From positions 62,001-126,000 of the forward strand of contig NZ_JHXD01000004.1 of NCBI RefSeq assembly GCF_000687715.1: a stretch of 64,000 bases of DNA. Reading direction: 5' to 3'. The notes under the pieces are model-generated. The model did not search any database. It worked only from the letters and a program-made list of their open reading frames with translations, and was not told where the DNA came from. The stretch is from Xylanibacter ruminicola Ga6B6 (lineage in GTDB: Bacteria > Bacteroidota > Bacteroidia > Bacteroidales > Bacteroidaceae). The translations under genes were made by a program, and so were the position numbers. Positions 9,099 to 18,054 of this stretch are shown in pieces. Every line of letters starts with the position of its first letter. The stretch's first letter is position 1.

Positions 9099-10376
9099 AT
9101 GTCGAACAAGACAGCGTTTATGATAGCAGCACCCACCAGTGGTTCAGGCAAGACAACCATTGCCCGAGGCCTGATGCAGTGGTTCACCCAGAACGGTTAC
9201 CGGGTGCAGCCCTTCAAGTGCGGGCCCGATTATATCGACACTAAATTCCACACAGCTGTCTGTGGGCACCCGTCGGTCAATCTCGATACCTTTATGACTA
9301 CGCCCGCACACGTACGCGCGCTATTTGCGCACTACGGGACTGATGCTGACATCTGTATCGTCGAAGGTATGATGGGCCTTTATGATGGCTACGATCGCGA
9401 ACTGGGTTCGTCGTACGACATCGCCCGCGTGCTTGATATTCCCGTGATTCTGGTGGTCGATGCCAAGTCGGCAGCCTACTCGATGGCAGCCCTCTTATCG
9501 GGCTTTATCCACTTCCGCGGCGACGTTCGTATCGCTGGTATAATATTTAACAAAGTTGGTTCGCAGCGCCACTTCAACATGCTGCGCGAAGTGTGCAATG
9601 AGCTCCATGTCAAGTGCCTGGGCTACCTGCCTAAATCGCCCGACCTGGAGCAAAATTCACGCTATCTGGGGCTCGATTTCTCACAACTACCCGAGTCAGA
9701 CCAACTGACTGCCCTTTTAGAGGAGAATATCGACCTCCCATCTCTCAAAAGTCTCACTACCACGCTCCATGACGAGGTAAAGTCCCAAACAAGAAACTGC
9801 GAGTTTCGGCATCTGGAAACGAAAACGCTTATAGCCAGGAATCATGAAAGTTTTTCGTTCATCTATCAGGAGACTTTAGACCAGTTTGGCGACGTCATTT
9901 TCTTCGATCCTGAGAAAGATGTGCCAACTTTTGATGGCATCGACCTGCTCTATCTGCCAGGCGGTTATCCTGAGAAGCATCTGGAGGCATTAGTGGCCAA
10001 TCAGGCTTGTCTGCATACTATCAAAAAATTTGCGGAAGATGGCGGCAGGATTGTTGCTGAATGTGGCGGTATGATGTACCTCTGTCAAGCCATCATTACC
10101 GACGATGACAGCTACCCCATGTGCGGTGTACTGCCCTACTCGATCACTGCCCGCAAAACTGATCGCAAGCTGTCCTTAGGCTACCGCCAGTTCACCTTCG
10201 ATGACAAGACCTATCGAGGGCACGAATTCCATTACACGCAATTCATCGGCGATACCCCTGAGAGTATCACCCAAGTCTATAACGCTAAAGGTGAGCCTGT
10301 ACCAACGCCAATTTTCAGATATCACAACGTACTGGCCAGCTACACGCACCTTTATCAAATACCCAGCATCCTATGA
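9099..10376 (+). CDS. cbiA: Cobyrinic acid a,c-diamide synthase CbiA
   Basis: This 425-residue ATP- and glutamine-dependent enzyme amidates the a and c side chains of cobyrinic acid. The N-terminal P-loop domain starts with FMIAAPTSGSGKTTIARGL and continues with PFKCGPDYIDTKFH and VEGMMGLYDG. The C-terminal glutaminase-like domain has LYLPGGYPEKHLEAL and the nucleophile cysteine in VAECGGMMYLC. The ATG at 9099 starts the conserved domain; an upstream in-frame TTG at 9075 lies inside the promoter and is rejected. It is the first gene of the plus-strand corrin operon and overlaps the next gene by ATGA. Confidence 0.96.
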   Translation: MSNKTAFMIAAPTSGSGKTTIARGLMQWFTQNGYRVQPFKCGPDYIDTKFHTAVCGHPSVNLDTFMTTPAHVRALFAHYGTDADICIVEGMMGLYDGYDRELGSSYDIARVLDIPVILVVDAKSAAYSMAALLSGFIHFRGDVRIAGIIFNKVGSQRHFNMLREVCNELHVKCLGYLPKSPDLEQNSRYLGLDFSQLPESDQLTALLEENIDLPSLKSLTTTLHDEVKSQTRNCEFRHLETKTLIARNHESFSFIYQETLDQFGDVIFFDPEKDVPTFDGIDLLYLPGGYPEKHLEALVANQACLHTIKKFAEDGGRIVAECGGMMYLCQAIITDDDSYPMCGVLPYSITARKTDRKLSLGYRQFTFDDKTYRGHEFHYTQFIGDTPESITQVYNAKGEPVPTPIFRYHNVLASYTHLYQIPSIL

Positions 10377-11626
10377 AATTCATCGTCATCGGTATCACAG
10401 ACAACCCCAACCCCTATTTTCCCCCTGAGGTGATGGCCATCATACGCGATGGAAAGGTGTTTTCTGGCGGCAAGCGCCACCATGAGATTGTAGCCCCGCT
10501 GCTGCCTGCAGATGCCGAATGGATAGACATCACTGTACCGCTCGATGTCGTATTTGATAAGTACTCTCAACTTGCATCACTCCACTCGACCTTTGGTCGC
10601 TCGCAAAGCGAGAACACTAGACACTCAACAGAAATCATCGTCTTAGCTTCTGGAGATCCGCTGTTCTTTGGGTTTGCGAATACGATTCGTAGGAAGATAC
10701 CAGATGCTGAAATCATCGTCTATCCTACCTTCAACTCGCTGCAGTTGCTGGCCCACCGATTGGTGATGCCCTATCACGACATGCGTATCGTGTCGCTCAC
10801 AGGGCGCCCATGGGCTGAATTCGACAGAGCACTCATCGAGCGCGCACCGAAGATAGGTATCCTAACCGACCGCGAACATACACCAGCCACGATTGCCCAG
10901 CGCATGACCGACTACGGATATACCGATTTCATCATGCACGTGGGCGAGAAATTAGGCAATCCATCGGAAGAGCACCTTTCTACGCTTTCGCCGAAAGAGG
11001 CAATCCATCGTGATTTTGCCATGCCTAATTGCATCATCCTGGAACACCGTGGCACAGTGCCACCACGACCATTCGGCATTCCCGATGCTGCCTTCACACT
11101 CCTCGACGGGCGCGAAAAAATGATCACCAAGATGCCCATCCGCTTGTTGACGCTGCAGGCCCTCCAGTTGACCGGTCGCCATGTGCTCTGGGATATCGGC
11201 TTCTGCACAGGTAGCGTCAGCATCGAGGCGCGCCTGCAGTTCCCACACCTGCAAATAGAGGCCTTCGAGATTCGTCCTGAGTGCGAATCCATCATCCAGG
11301 AGAACACCCGGAAGTTTGGCGCGCCAGGCATCCATATCCATATAGGCGACTTCCTTGAAACAGACTTGACCACCCTTCCAAAACCCGATGCCGTATTCAT
11401 TGGCGGGCATGGAGGAAAACTTAAAGAAACCATAGCTAAGTTGCTGACAGTCATATCAGATAACGGCATCATTGTGTTCAATAGCGTCACCTCATCGAAG
11501 GTCACCACCGACAGTCATCAGCTCTGGGATGAAGCCTGTGCCGAACTCGGTTTGCAGCAATTTCCACCCCAACGCATACAATTAAATGATTATAACCCCA
11601 TAGAGATATTATCATGCAAGAAATAG
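10373..11626 (+). CDS. CbiE-CbiT fusion, (cobalt-)precorrin-7 C5- / precorrin-6B C15-methyltransferase
   Basis: This 417-residue CobL-type protein contains two SAM methyltransferases. Residues 1 to about 215 form the CbiE part (tetrapyrrole methylase fold: FIVIGITDNPNPYFPPEV, FSGGKRHHEI, VLASGDPLFFGFAN, and MRIVSLTGRPW). Residues about 235-417 form CbiT, the decarboxylating C15 methylase, with the Rossmann SAM loop VLWDIGFCTGSVSIEARL and AVFIGGHGG. The end overlaps the next gene by 13 bp, consistent with one polycistronic unit. Confidence 0.95.
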   Translation: MKFIVIGITDNPNPYFPPEVMAIIRDGKVFSGGKRHHEIVAPLLPADAEWIDITVPLDVVFDKYSQLASLHSTFGRSQSENTRHSTEIIVLASGDPLFFGFANTIRRKIPDAEIIVYPTFNSLQLLAHRLVMPYHDMRIVSLTGRPWAEFDRALIERAPKIGILTDREHTPATIAQRMTDYGYTDFIMHVGEKLGNPSEEHLSTLSPKEAIHRDFAMPNCIILEHRGTVPPRPFGIPDAAFTLLDGREKMITKMPIRLLTLQALQLTGRHVLWDIGFCTGSVSIEARLQFPHLQIEAFEIRPECESIIQENTRKFGAPGIHIHIGDFLETDLTTLPKPDAVFIGGHGGKLKETIAKLLTVISDNGIIVFNSVTSSKVTTDSHQLWDEACAELGLQQFPPQRIQLNDYNPIEILSCKK

Positions 11627-13389
11627 CCATCATTCAGATTAGCGATGCTGGCAGCGAAATCGCCAGTCAGTTGCAGTGCGAACTCGGTGCCGAACTCATC
11701 CAACGAACCGATGTTGGTAACCAATGGGCAGCCTATGATGCCTTCGTTTTCATCGGTGCCATGGGCATCTGCGTGCGCACCATCGCCCCTTACATCGAAG
11801 ACAAGCATACCGACCCGGCCGTGGTCTGCATCGACAGTTTTGGGTTCAACGTCATCTCCGTTCTCTCCGGCCATATCGGTGGCGCCAACGACCTGACACG
11901 CCGCATTGCCGCTCATCTTGGTGCGCGCGAAGTGATCACCACCCAGAGCGACAATGCCGGATTGTGGCCACTCGACACGCTGGCCAAGCAGTTCAACTGG
12001 GATATGGCAAGTCTTGACGATATCAACGCATGCATCAGCGCTTTCGTGAATCGCGAGCCCACTGCACTGCTCATGGATATCCGCGACGCAGGTACCGACT
12101 TTCTGGAGCGCACCCTGCCCGACCATGTCACCATCGTCAACAGCATAGATGAGGTTACCCCCCAAAGATTCAGACTGCTTATCCAGGTGACGCCCTTCAT
12201 CATCGACACCCCGCCAGGCGTACTCGAGGTGTGCTATGTGCCAAAGGTAGGCGTACTGGGATTTGGTCTGGCTAGTCATCCAGCCAACTACGAGCATATC
12301 CTTGACGAGATCGACGAGGCCATCGCTGGCAACGATATCATGCCTTGCTACAAGCGCTTCTGCACCATCGATGTGAAGCGGGATGAGGAGTTCTGCGCCG
12401 AGCTCAGAAAAGAACCAAATAGCGAGGTGGTTTATTACACCGCCGAGGAGTTGGCCAAGGTAGAAGTACCCAATCCTAGCGAAACCGTAGAGAAACATGT
12501 GGGCACGCCCTCTGTCTGCGAGGCAGCGGCTATTCTCGGTTCCGACCACGGCAAACTGATTCTTCCTAAGATAAAAGGTAAGAACTGGACGGCGGCCTTG
12601 GCCATCGACCGCAAATACCTGCGCGAGCAGAAAGGACACATAGAGATTGTAGGCGCAGGCCCTGGCGATCCCGATTTGGTAAGTGTACGAGGACGCAAGA
12701 TGCTCGAAAGGGCTGATTTGATACTCTATGCAGGCTCACTTGTTCCAAAGGCTTTGACGGAATGCCACAAGCCAGGCGCCGTGGTGCGCTCTTCGGCCGA
12801 TATGGCACTCGAAGAGCAGTGCGCACTGATGAAGGAGCATTACGATAAAGGCCATTTCATCGTTCGTCTGCACACCGGCGATCCCTGTATCTTTGGTGCT
12901 ATTCAGGAACAGATGGCCTTTTTTGATGCCCACCAGATGGAGTATCATATCACCCCAGGCATCAGCTCGTTCCTCGCTGCCGCCGCCGAACTGCAGAGCC
13001 AGTTCACGATTCCCGAGCGCTGCCAGACGATTATTCTCACCCGCGGCGAAGGGCGCACGCCCATGCCCGAGAAAGAGCAGTTACACCTGTTGGCCAAGAG
13101 TCAGAGCACGATGTGCATCTTCCTCTCAGCCAGTATCGTAGATGATGTGCAGCGCGAACTGCTGCAGGAATATCCTGCAGACACCCCCGTGGCAGCCTGC
13201 TATCACCTCACCTGGCCCGACCAGAAAATCTATCGCGGCAAACTTAAAGATTTAGCGGAAATAGTGCACCGTAACAACTTGACACTCACCACGATGCTTG
13301 TTGTTGGCGAGGCTATCGACAACCGTCAAGGGCTGTCGGAACTCTATTCAAAACACTTCACGCATCTATTCCGAAAAGGCGAAGCATGA
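11614..13389 (+). CDS. CbiG-CbiF fusion, cobalt-precorrin-5A hydrolase / precorrin-4 C11-methyltransferase
   Basis: This 591-residue protein has a CbiG part in residues 1 to about 335 and a CbiF part in about 340-591. CbiG opens the delta-lactone and releases acetaldehyde; its signatures are FVFIGAMGICVRTIAP, the SVLSGHIGGANDLTRRIA block, and the later VLGFGLASHPANYE and LGSDHGKLILPK segments. CbiF is recognised from EIVGAGPGDPDLVSVRGRK, LILYAGSLVP, HTGDPCIFGAIQEQ and TPGISSFLAAAAELQSQFTIP. The two catalyse neighbouring steps of the anaerobic route. The gene overlaps both neighbours (13 bp upstream, ATGA downstream). Confidence 0.95.
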   Translation: MQEIAIIQISDAGSEIASQLQCELGAELIQRTDVGNQWAAYDAFVFIGAMGICVRTIAPYIEDKHTDPAVVCIDSFGFNVISVLSGHIGGANDLTRRIAAHLGAREVITTQSDNAGLWPLDTLAKQFNWDMASLDDINACISAFVNREPTALLMDIRDAGTDFLERTLPDHVTIVNSIDEVTPQRFRLLIQVTPFIIDTPPGVLEVCYVPKVGVLGFGLASHPANYEHILDEIDEAIAGNDIMPCYKRFCTIDVKRDEEFCAELRKEPNSEVVYYTAEELAKVEVPNPSETVEKHVGTPSVCEAAAILGSDHGKLILPKIKGKNWTAALAIDRKYLREQKGHIEIVGAGPGDPDLVSVRGRKMLERADLILYAGSLVPKALTECHKPGAVVRSSADMALEEQCALMKEHYDKGHFIVRLHTGDPCIFGAIQEQMAFFDAHQMEYHITPGISSFLAAAAELQSQFTIPERCQTIILTRGEGRTPMPEKEQLHLLAKSQSTMCIFLSASIVDDVQRELLQEYPADTPVAACYHLTWPDQKIYRGKLKDLAEIVHRNNLTLTTMLVVGEAIDNRQGLSELYSKHFTHLFRKGEA

Positions 13390-15155
13390 TACTGGTATTT
13401 GGCGGAACAACAGAGGGTCGCAAGGCTGTGGAAGTACTGGAAGAAGGAGGCTCGCCCTACTTCTACAGCACCAAGACCGGTGAACAGGACATCACGCTGC
13501 AGCATGGTGTGCGGATAGACGGTGCGCTCGATGAAGCGGCAATGACGCGCTTTTGCACGGAGCACGGCATCCGCATGATTGTGGATGCCGCCCATCCCTT
13601 TGCAGCCCTGTTGCATCGGACCATCGCCACGACTGCCAGCGCACTCTCGCTGCCCGTAGTGCGCTTCGAGCGCATCTACCCGCCACGCGACCCGGCCATC
13701 ACCTGGATTGATGACTACACCCAGATACCACGCGACATCCATAGCCTTCTCGCCACCACCGGTGTACAGAGCATCAGCAAACTGAAACCGCTCGAAGCCA
13801 CCGGCGTCAAGGTGTTCTACCGCATTCTGAAAAGAGATTCGTCGATTGCATTGGCCCTAAAACAAGGGGCTACAGCAGAACAGCTATGCTACTATGAAGC
13901 CCCTAATGACATCCCCATCAAAGCAGATGCTATCCTATTGAAGGAAAGCGGCTTATCAGGCGGGTTTACAGAAAAGACAGGAGCGGCTAAGGCCTGCGGC
14001 ATGGAAGTGATAGCCATCAAGCGACCAGCACTGCCCGAGTCATTCATCGTGGTTGACGGTCCCTACGGACTGCGGAGGGCGGTAGAGAAATGGCTCCCAG
14101 AGTTCTATCCCCTGCACAGCGGACTCACCACGGGCACCTGTGCCACGGCAGCAGCAGTGGCAGCCTGCATTCGTCTTTCTACAGGTGATACGCACGCTCA
14201 GGTGCCTGTGATGCTGCCTAACGGCGAGACCATCCATGTAGCAGTGAGCTATGGCGACGACTATGCCGCCTGTATCAAAGAAGCCGGCGACGACCCGGAT
14301 GTTACCAATGGCATCGAGGTCAGGGCCCAGGTTACCGAATCCGGTCACTTTGAGATTCTTGGTGGCGAGGGTGTTGGCAGGTTTACGCTGCCAGGCTTCG
14401 ATTATCCCCCAGGCGAGGCTGCCATCAACAAGGCACCACGGGAGATGATTCGCCAGAACTTAGAAAGATTGAAGATGGAAGATGGAAGATTGAAGATTGT
14501 GATTAGTGTGCCGCAGGGGGCTGAGATTGCGCGCAGGACTTTTAATCCGCGATTGGGGATTGAAGGGGGCATCTCCATCATTGGTGTTTCGGGCATCGTA
14601 AAGCCGTTTAGTGAGGAGGCGTTTGTGGATAGTATCCGTAAGTGTATGACGGTGGCTAAGGCGTCTCAATCGGCAAGAGTGGTGATCAATAGCGGCGGAA
14701 AGAGTGAGCGGTTTGTGAAGGCCCTCTACCCCGAGCTGCCCCAACAGGCGTTTGTGGAGTATGGCAACTATATTGGCGAGACGCTCAAGATAGCCCATGA
14801 ACTGGATATACGCAGCATCACACTCGGCGTGATGATAGGCAAAGCCGTCAAACTGGCGGCTGGTCATCTCGACACGCATAGCAAACGCGCCACCATGGAT
14901 AAAGCGTTTATCAGTGAGATGCTGCACGAGGCCCATTGCGATATCGACATCAGCGATATCACCTTGGCACGCGAGATATGGGAGAGACTCTCCCCAGAAC
15001 AACAACAGGATTTTGCCGACGTCATCATCAGCCATTGCGCCGCTTATTGTCAACCGCTACTGCCCAATGGCGAGTTGACTATTCTTCTGATTGCCGACGA
15101 CGGAACAATACTACCGCTATCACCGGCGCACCAACCAGTGCCGTCACGGAGTTAA
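13386..15155 (+). CDS. CbiJ-CbiD fusion, precorrin-6A reductase / precorrin-5B C1-methyltransferase
   Basis: This 589-residue protein combines two further anaerobic-pathway enzymes. Residues 1 to about 235 are CbiJ, with ILVFGGTTEGRKAVEVLEE, MIVDAAHPFAALLHRT and the LLKESGLSGGFTEK region. Residues about 240-589 are CbiD, opening with LHSGLTTGTCATAAAVAAC and including NPRLGIEGGISIIGVSGIVK and ITLGVMIGKAVKLAAG. A run of four 7-bp repeats is embedded at 14471-14498 (residues about 362-371) just before a conserved CbiD strand. The last 77 bp run antisense into the end of btuC, and both C-termini look genuine. Confidence 0.94.
   Translation: MILVFGGTTEGRKAVEVLEEGGSPYFYSTKTGEQDITLQHGVRIDGALDEAAMTRFCTEHGIRMIVDAAHPFAALLHRTIATTASALSLPVVRFERIYPPRDPAITWIDDYTQIPRDIHSLLATTGVQSISKLKPLEATGVKVFYRILKRDSSIALALKQGATAEQLCYYEAPNDIPIKADAILLKESGLSGGFTEKTGAAKACGMEVIAIKRPALPESFIVVDGPYGLRRAVEKWLPEFYPLHSGLTTGTCATAAAVAACIRLSTGDTHAQVPVMLPNGETIHVAVSYGDDYAACIKEAGDDPDVTNGIEVRAQVTESGHFEILGGEGVGRFTLPGFDYPPGEAAINKAPREMIRQNLERLKMEDGRLKIVISVPQGAEIARRTFNPRLGIEGGISIIGVSGIVKPFSEEAFVDSIRKCMTVAKASQSARVVINSGGKSERFVKALYPELPQQAFVEYGNYIGETLKIAHELDIRSITLGVMIGKAVKLAAGHLDTHSKRATMDKAFISEMLHEAHCDIDISDITLAREIWERLSPEQQQDFADVIISHCAAYCQPLLPNGELTILLIADDGTILPLSPAHQPVPSRS
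14471..14498. repeat. 7-bp tandem repeat inside cbiJ-cbiD
   Basis: Four head-to-tail copies of GAAGATK (GAAGATG twice, then GAAGATT twice) follow a near copy upstream. The frame stays open and encodes LKMEDGRLKI. It is a second, unrelated heptamer array in the same locus as the GAGAACT array at 369-393. Confidence 0.8.
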
Positions 15156-16098
15156 CGGGCAGTGCACCCTCGAAACCAGGCATACGGGCTATGAGATTGC
15201 ATACCAGCGCCAAGGCCGCCCCACAAAACATCGTGGCAGGCATCAGCACGCGGTGATCGCTACTGCCAAACAAGGCGCGCGCCAGATGGGGCACCGCCAA
15301 TCCGATAAACATGATAGGTCCGCAATAAGCTGTGACGATGGCCACCAGCACACCCGAGCTCAGAATCACCAGCAGTCGGGCACGCTTGATGTTCAGTCCC
15401 AGATTGGCAGCATATCTATCGCCCAGAAGCAGCAGATTCATCGGTTTCACCAGCAGGCAGGCCAGCGGCAGCAGCACACACATCAGTACCACAAACAGCA
15501 CCATTTCATCGCCCGACACGCGCGAGAACGAGCCTAAGCCCCACACCACGAATGCCTTCACATCCTCTTCGGGCGAGAGAAACTTCAGTACACCGATGAT
15601 GGCATTGGCCAGATAACCTATCATCACACCGATAATCAGCAGCGTCACATTTCCCTTCACCTTCTGCGAGAGCCATACGATGAGCATCATCACCGCCAGG
15701 GCACCGATGATAGCCGCCACACTCATGGCAGCATCGCCCAGATAACCCAGTCGGCTCAGTGCCACGCCACCTATCCTACCCGACAGTAGCACCACGAAAG
15801 CCACACCAAGCGCCGAACCATTGGAGATACCCAATACCGAAGGTCCTGCCAACGGATTGCGGAACACCGTCTGCATCTGCAGTCCGCTCACCGCCAGTCC
15901 GGCACCAGCCACAACAGCCGTCATCACCTGTGGCAGTCGTGATTGCCAGATAATATTCGTCCATATCTCGTTGGAGGTATCACCAGCCAGAATGCGGCAC
16001 ACATCCCCCACCGGAATCTCTACCGACCCCAGCAGCAGGTTTACAATCGCCAGCACAGCGATACCCAGCAACAGTGCTATGAACTTCGGTGCTTTCAT
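15079..16098 (-). CDS. btuC: ABC transporter permease BtuC-like
   Basis: This 339-residue inner-membrane permease belongs to the FecCD/BtuC family and has about ten transmembrane segments. Signatures are LPQVMTAVVAGAGLAVSGLQ, RNPLAGPSVLGISNGSALG and the C-terminal GPIMFIGLAVPHLARALFG. It shares a 4-bp overlap with the upstream binding-protein gene. In this family the ATPase gene normally follows, but here the gene ends inside the convergent cbiD end, so the ATPase must be encoded elsewhere. The neighbourhood supports corrinoid import; the sequence alone would also fit iron-siderophore import. Confidence 0.9.
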   Translation of the reverse strand: MKAPKFIALLLGIAVLAIVNLLLGSVEIPVGDVCRILAGDTSNEIWTNIIWQSRLPQVMTAVVAGAGLAVSGLQMQTVFRNPLAGPSVLGISNGSALGVAFVVLLSGRIGGVALSRLGYLGDAAMSVAAIIGALAVMMLIVWLSQKVKGNVTLLIIGVMIGYLANAIIGVLKFLSPEEDVKAFVVWGLGSFSRVSGDEMVLFVVLMCVLLPLACLLVKPMNLLLLGDRYAANLGLNIKRARLLVILSSGVLVAIVTAYCGPIMFIGLAVPHLARALFGSSDHRVLMPATMFCGAALALVCNLIARMPGFEGALPVNSVTALVGAPVIAVVLFRRRQSEE

Positions 16099-17198
16099 TT
16101 CAGCAAGCGATAGAATGTAGGTTTATAATCAGACTCCACCAGTTCTGGATGGAAGATAGCCACAAAATCCTTCAGCAGCGCGTCGGGCCTCACGGGCGAT
16201 ATCTCGTAATAGGCAGTCTGCTTCATGTTGCAGTAGATCACCTTTTTCTCCTTATAAGCCTTGAAGAGCTCGTTGCGCGGTTCAGATGCCTTCAGTGCCT
16301 CGTACGAGAACTCACCGGGATAACTATTCAAGATGCGCCAGTAGTCGGCATTGGCTGCCAAGGCATACATCTTCTCAAACTCCAAGTCTTCGCCACTGGT
16401 CTCCTCATCGTCGATCACGTAGTCGGCTCCTGCATCGCGGAATATCTGAGCCAGATAGTTCTTGCCGCCCACCGCATGCCAGTTGCCGTAGTGCATCTCA
16501 CCACTCAGCACGGTGGGGCGTTTTGTCACGTTCTGTGTTTTCTCTTTCAGAGCGTTATACCGACTCTCTATACCGGCAAACACCTCGTTGGCCTGCTGCT
16601 CCTTACCTATCAGCATACCCACAAACTTGATCCATTCAGCCTGTCCCAGTGGGGCGAGCTCTTTATAGCCCAGATGGGGCACTAGTGTGATACCCGTCTC
16701 CTTGATGGCATCATAACCGCCACGTTTAGAGGGAGATATCAGGATTATCTGAGGATTTGCTGCAAGCACTATTTCGGTATCAAAATTACCCTCCATACCT
16801 ATCTTTACAATCTTGCCTTCCTTCACGCGTTGCAGGATATCCTGGTTATAGAGGTTCTTGGTGCCAGTGATGCCCTTCACCACATCGTGCGCATCCAGCG
16901 CGGTGAAGTTAGACAGTTGCAGGGCCGTCATACAGATGGTGCGCGTGATGGGCACCTGAATCCTGGTATAGCCCTCAGGCGCGTCGGCATCCGATTTCAT
17001 CAGTGCAAAATGATACTTGTCACCGATATCCACCAGTCGCACGCCAGCCGAATCCTTCACGCTGAACCCTGTGGCATATTTCACGGTGATAGCAGCGGTA
17101 GAGTCGGCCTCACCATCGCCCTGCGCCTGTTGCACACCCTTACCCTTGCACCCCACAAAGAGTGCTGCAGCCACTATCATCCATGCTATTTTCTTCAT
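16095..17198 (-). CDS. btuF: Periplasmic binding lipoprotein, BtuF-like
   Basis: This 367-residue substrate-binding protein starts with a lipoprotein signal (lipobox near LFVGC) and a Gly/Gln-rich linker. It then shows a class III periplasmic-binding fold (TroA-like): PITRTICMTALQLSNFTALD, IVLAANPQIILISPSK near the first lobe, and PTVLSGEMHYGNWHAVGGKN in the second. It is the first gene of a two-gene transport operon with btuC and is divergent from cobS. It is expected to pass cobalamin or cobinamide to the permease. No riboswitch fits in the 76-bp upstream space. Confidence 0.82.
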   Translation of the reverse strand: MKKIAWMIVAAALFVGCKGKGVQQAQGDGEADSTAAITVKYATGFSVKDSAGVRLVDIGDKYHFALMKSDADAPEGYTRIQVPITRTICMTALQLSNFTALDAHDVVKGITGTKNLYNQDILQRVKEGKIVKIGMEGNFDTEIVLAANPQIILISPSKRGGYDAIKETGITLVPHLGYKELAPLGQAEWIKFVGMLIGKEQQANEVFAGIESRYNALKEKTQNVTKRPTVLSGEMHYGNWHAVGGKNYLAQIFRDAGADYVIDDEETSGEDLEFEKMYALAANADYWRILNSYPGEFSYEALKASEPRNELFKAYKEKKVIYCNMKQTAYYEISPVRPDALLKDFVAIFHPELVESDYKPTFYRLLK

Positions 17199-17227
17199 TT
17201 TTTATCATTTTATTGGTTTCGTGTGTG

Positions 17228-17256
17228 CAAAAGTACAAAAAGTTTTCATATCTTTG
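17228..17256. promoter_or_regulatory. Divergent -7 boxes for btuF (-) and cobS (+)
   Basis: TACTTTTG lies on the minus strand (17228-17235) and TATCTTTG on the plus strand (17249-17256). Both match the Bacteroidetes -7 element, 30 and 19 nt from the respective start codons. Confidence 0.6.
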
Positions 17257-17274
17257 CCCTCAAAAACGAAAATT

Positions 17275-18054
17275 ATGCAAATAAACATTGATCAGACGCA
17301 TTGGTACGACCGTGTTTGGGCGGCGCTGATATTTTTCACCCGACTGCCCTTTTGGCGACTGCATCAGCCACCACAGGTATGCTACAAAATGGTAGTAGAA
17401 CACTGGCCTTTGGCAGGCTGGATTACAGGTGGTGCTATGGCTGCCACGCTGTATTTCGGAAGTTGGTATCTGCCTTACATGGTGGCTGTGATACTGGCTA
17501 TCGTGGTACGACTGCTAATAACTGGTGCGCTACACGAGGACGGACTGGCCGACTTCCTGGATGGTTTTGGTGGTGGCGGTAACAACCGAGAACGCATCTT
17601 GGCCATCATGAAAGATTCGCATATCGGCACTTATGGCGTTATCGGTCTGATTTGCTACGAGTTGTTGTTATTTGCAGCTTTGTTCGCCATGCCTCCCGCT
17701 TTGGCAGCACTCACCGTTTTAGCTGCCGATCCATATGCCAAAATGGTTACTTCGCAACTCATCATTATGATGCCATATGCCCGCAATATCGAGGAGTCGA
17801 AAGCTCGTACCGTATATCGTAAAATCAGTGTAAAGGCTGGTATAGGGTTAGCCATTCAAGGGCTCCTGCCAATGGCGGCTTACATCTGGTACACGGGCAT
17901 GCGCTGGGATCTGATTATCTTCCTTCCTGCCCTCGTGATGTATTTCCTTTATCTGCTCATCTGGCGCAAGATTCACGGCTATACCGGCGACTGCTGTGGT
18001 GCCGTTTGCTTGTTGGTTGAGTTGAGTGTTTATTTGGTTGTTTGTACGCAATGA
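17275..18054 (+). CDS. cobS: Adenosylcobinamide-GDP ribazoletransferase CobS
   Basis: This 259-residue inner-membrane enzyme condenses adenosylcobinamide-GDP with alpha-ribazole (phosphate). The start at 17275 follows a -7 box and begins with HWYDRVWAALIFFTRLPFWR. The open frame reaches farther upstream to 17017, but that part overlaps the promoter and is antisense to btuF, so it is rejected. The conserved GALHEDGLADFLDGFGGG holds the acidic active-site residues, followed by ILAIMKDSHIGTYGVIGL. Several transmembrane segments follow, then GYTGDCCGA near the end. The stop overlaps the cobU start. Confidence 0.95.
   Translation: MQINIDQTHWYDRVWAALIFFTRLPFWRLHQPPQVCYKMVVEHWPLAGWITGGAMAATLYFGSWYLPYMVAVILAIVVRLLITGALHEDGLADFLDGFGGGGNNRERILAIMKDSHIGTYGVIGLICYELLLFAALFAMPPALAALTVLAADPYAKMVTSQLIIMMPYARNIEESKARTVYRKISVKAGIGLAIQGLLPMAAYIWYTGMRWDLIIFLPALVMYFLYLLIWRKIHGYTGDCCGAVCLLVELSVYLVVCTQ

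Noticed and set aside
11590..12639. 349-codon open frame on the minus strand
   Set aside because: It is antisense to the CbiG part of the CbiG-CbiF gene, has no recognisable domain, and arises from codon usage of the real gene.
17199..17274. Possible second cobalamin riboswitch before btuF or cobS
   Set aside because: The 76-bp gap is too short for the aptamer and lacks its conserved boxes.
17017..17274. Upstream in-frame extension of cobS
   Set aside because: It is antisense to the btuF signal-peptide region and precedes the -7 box; the CobS domain begins at 17275.
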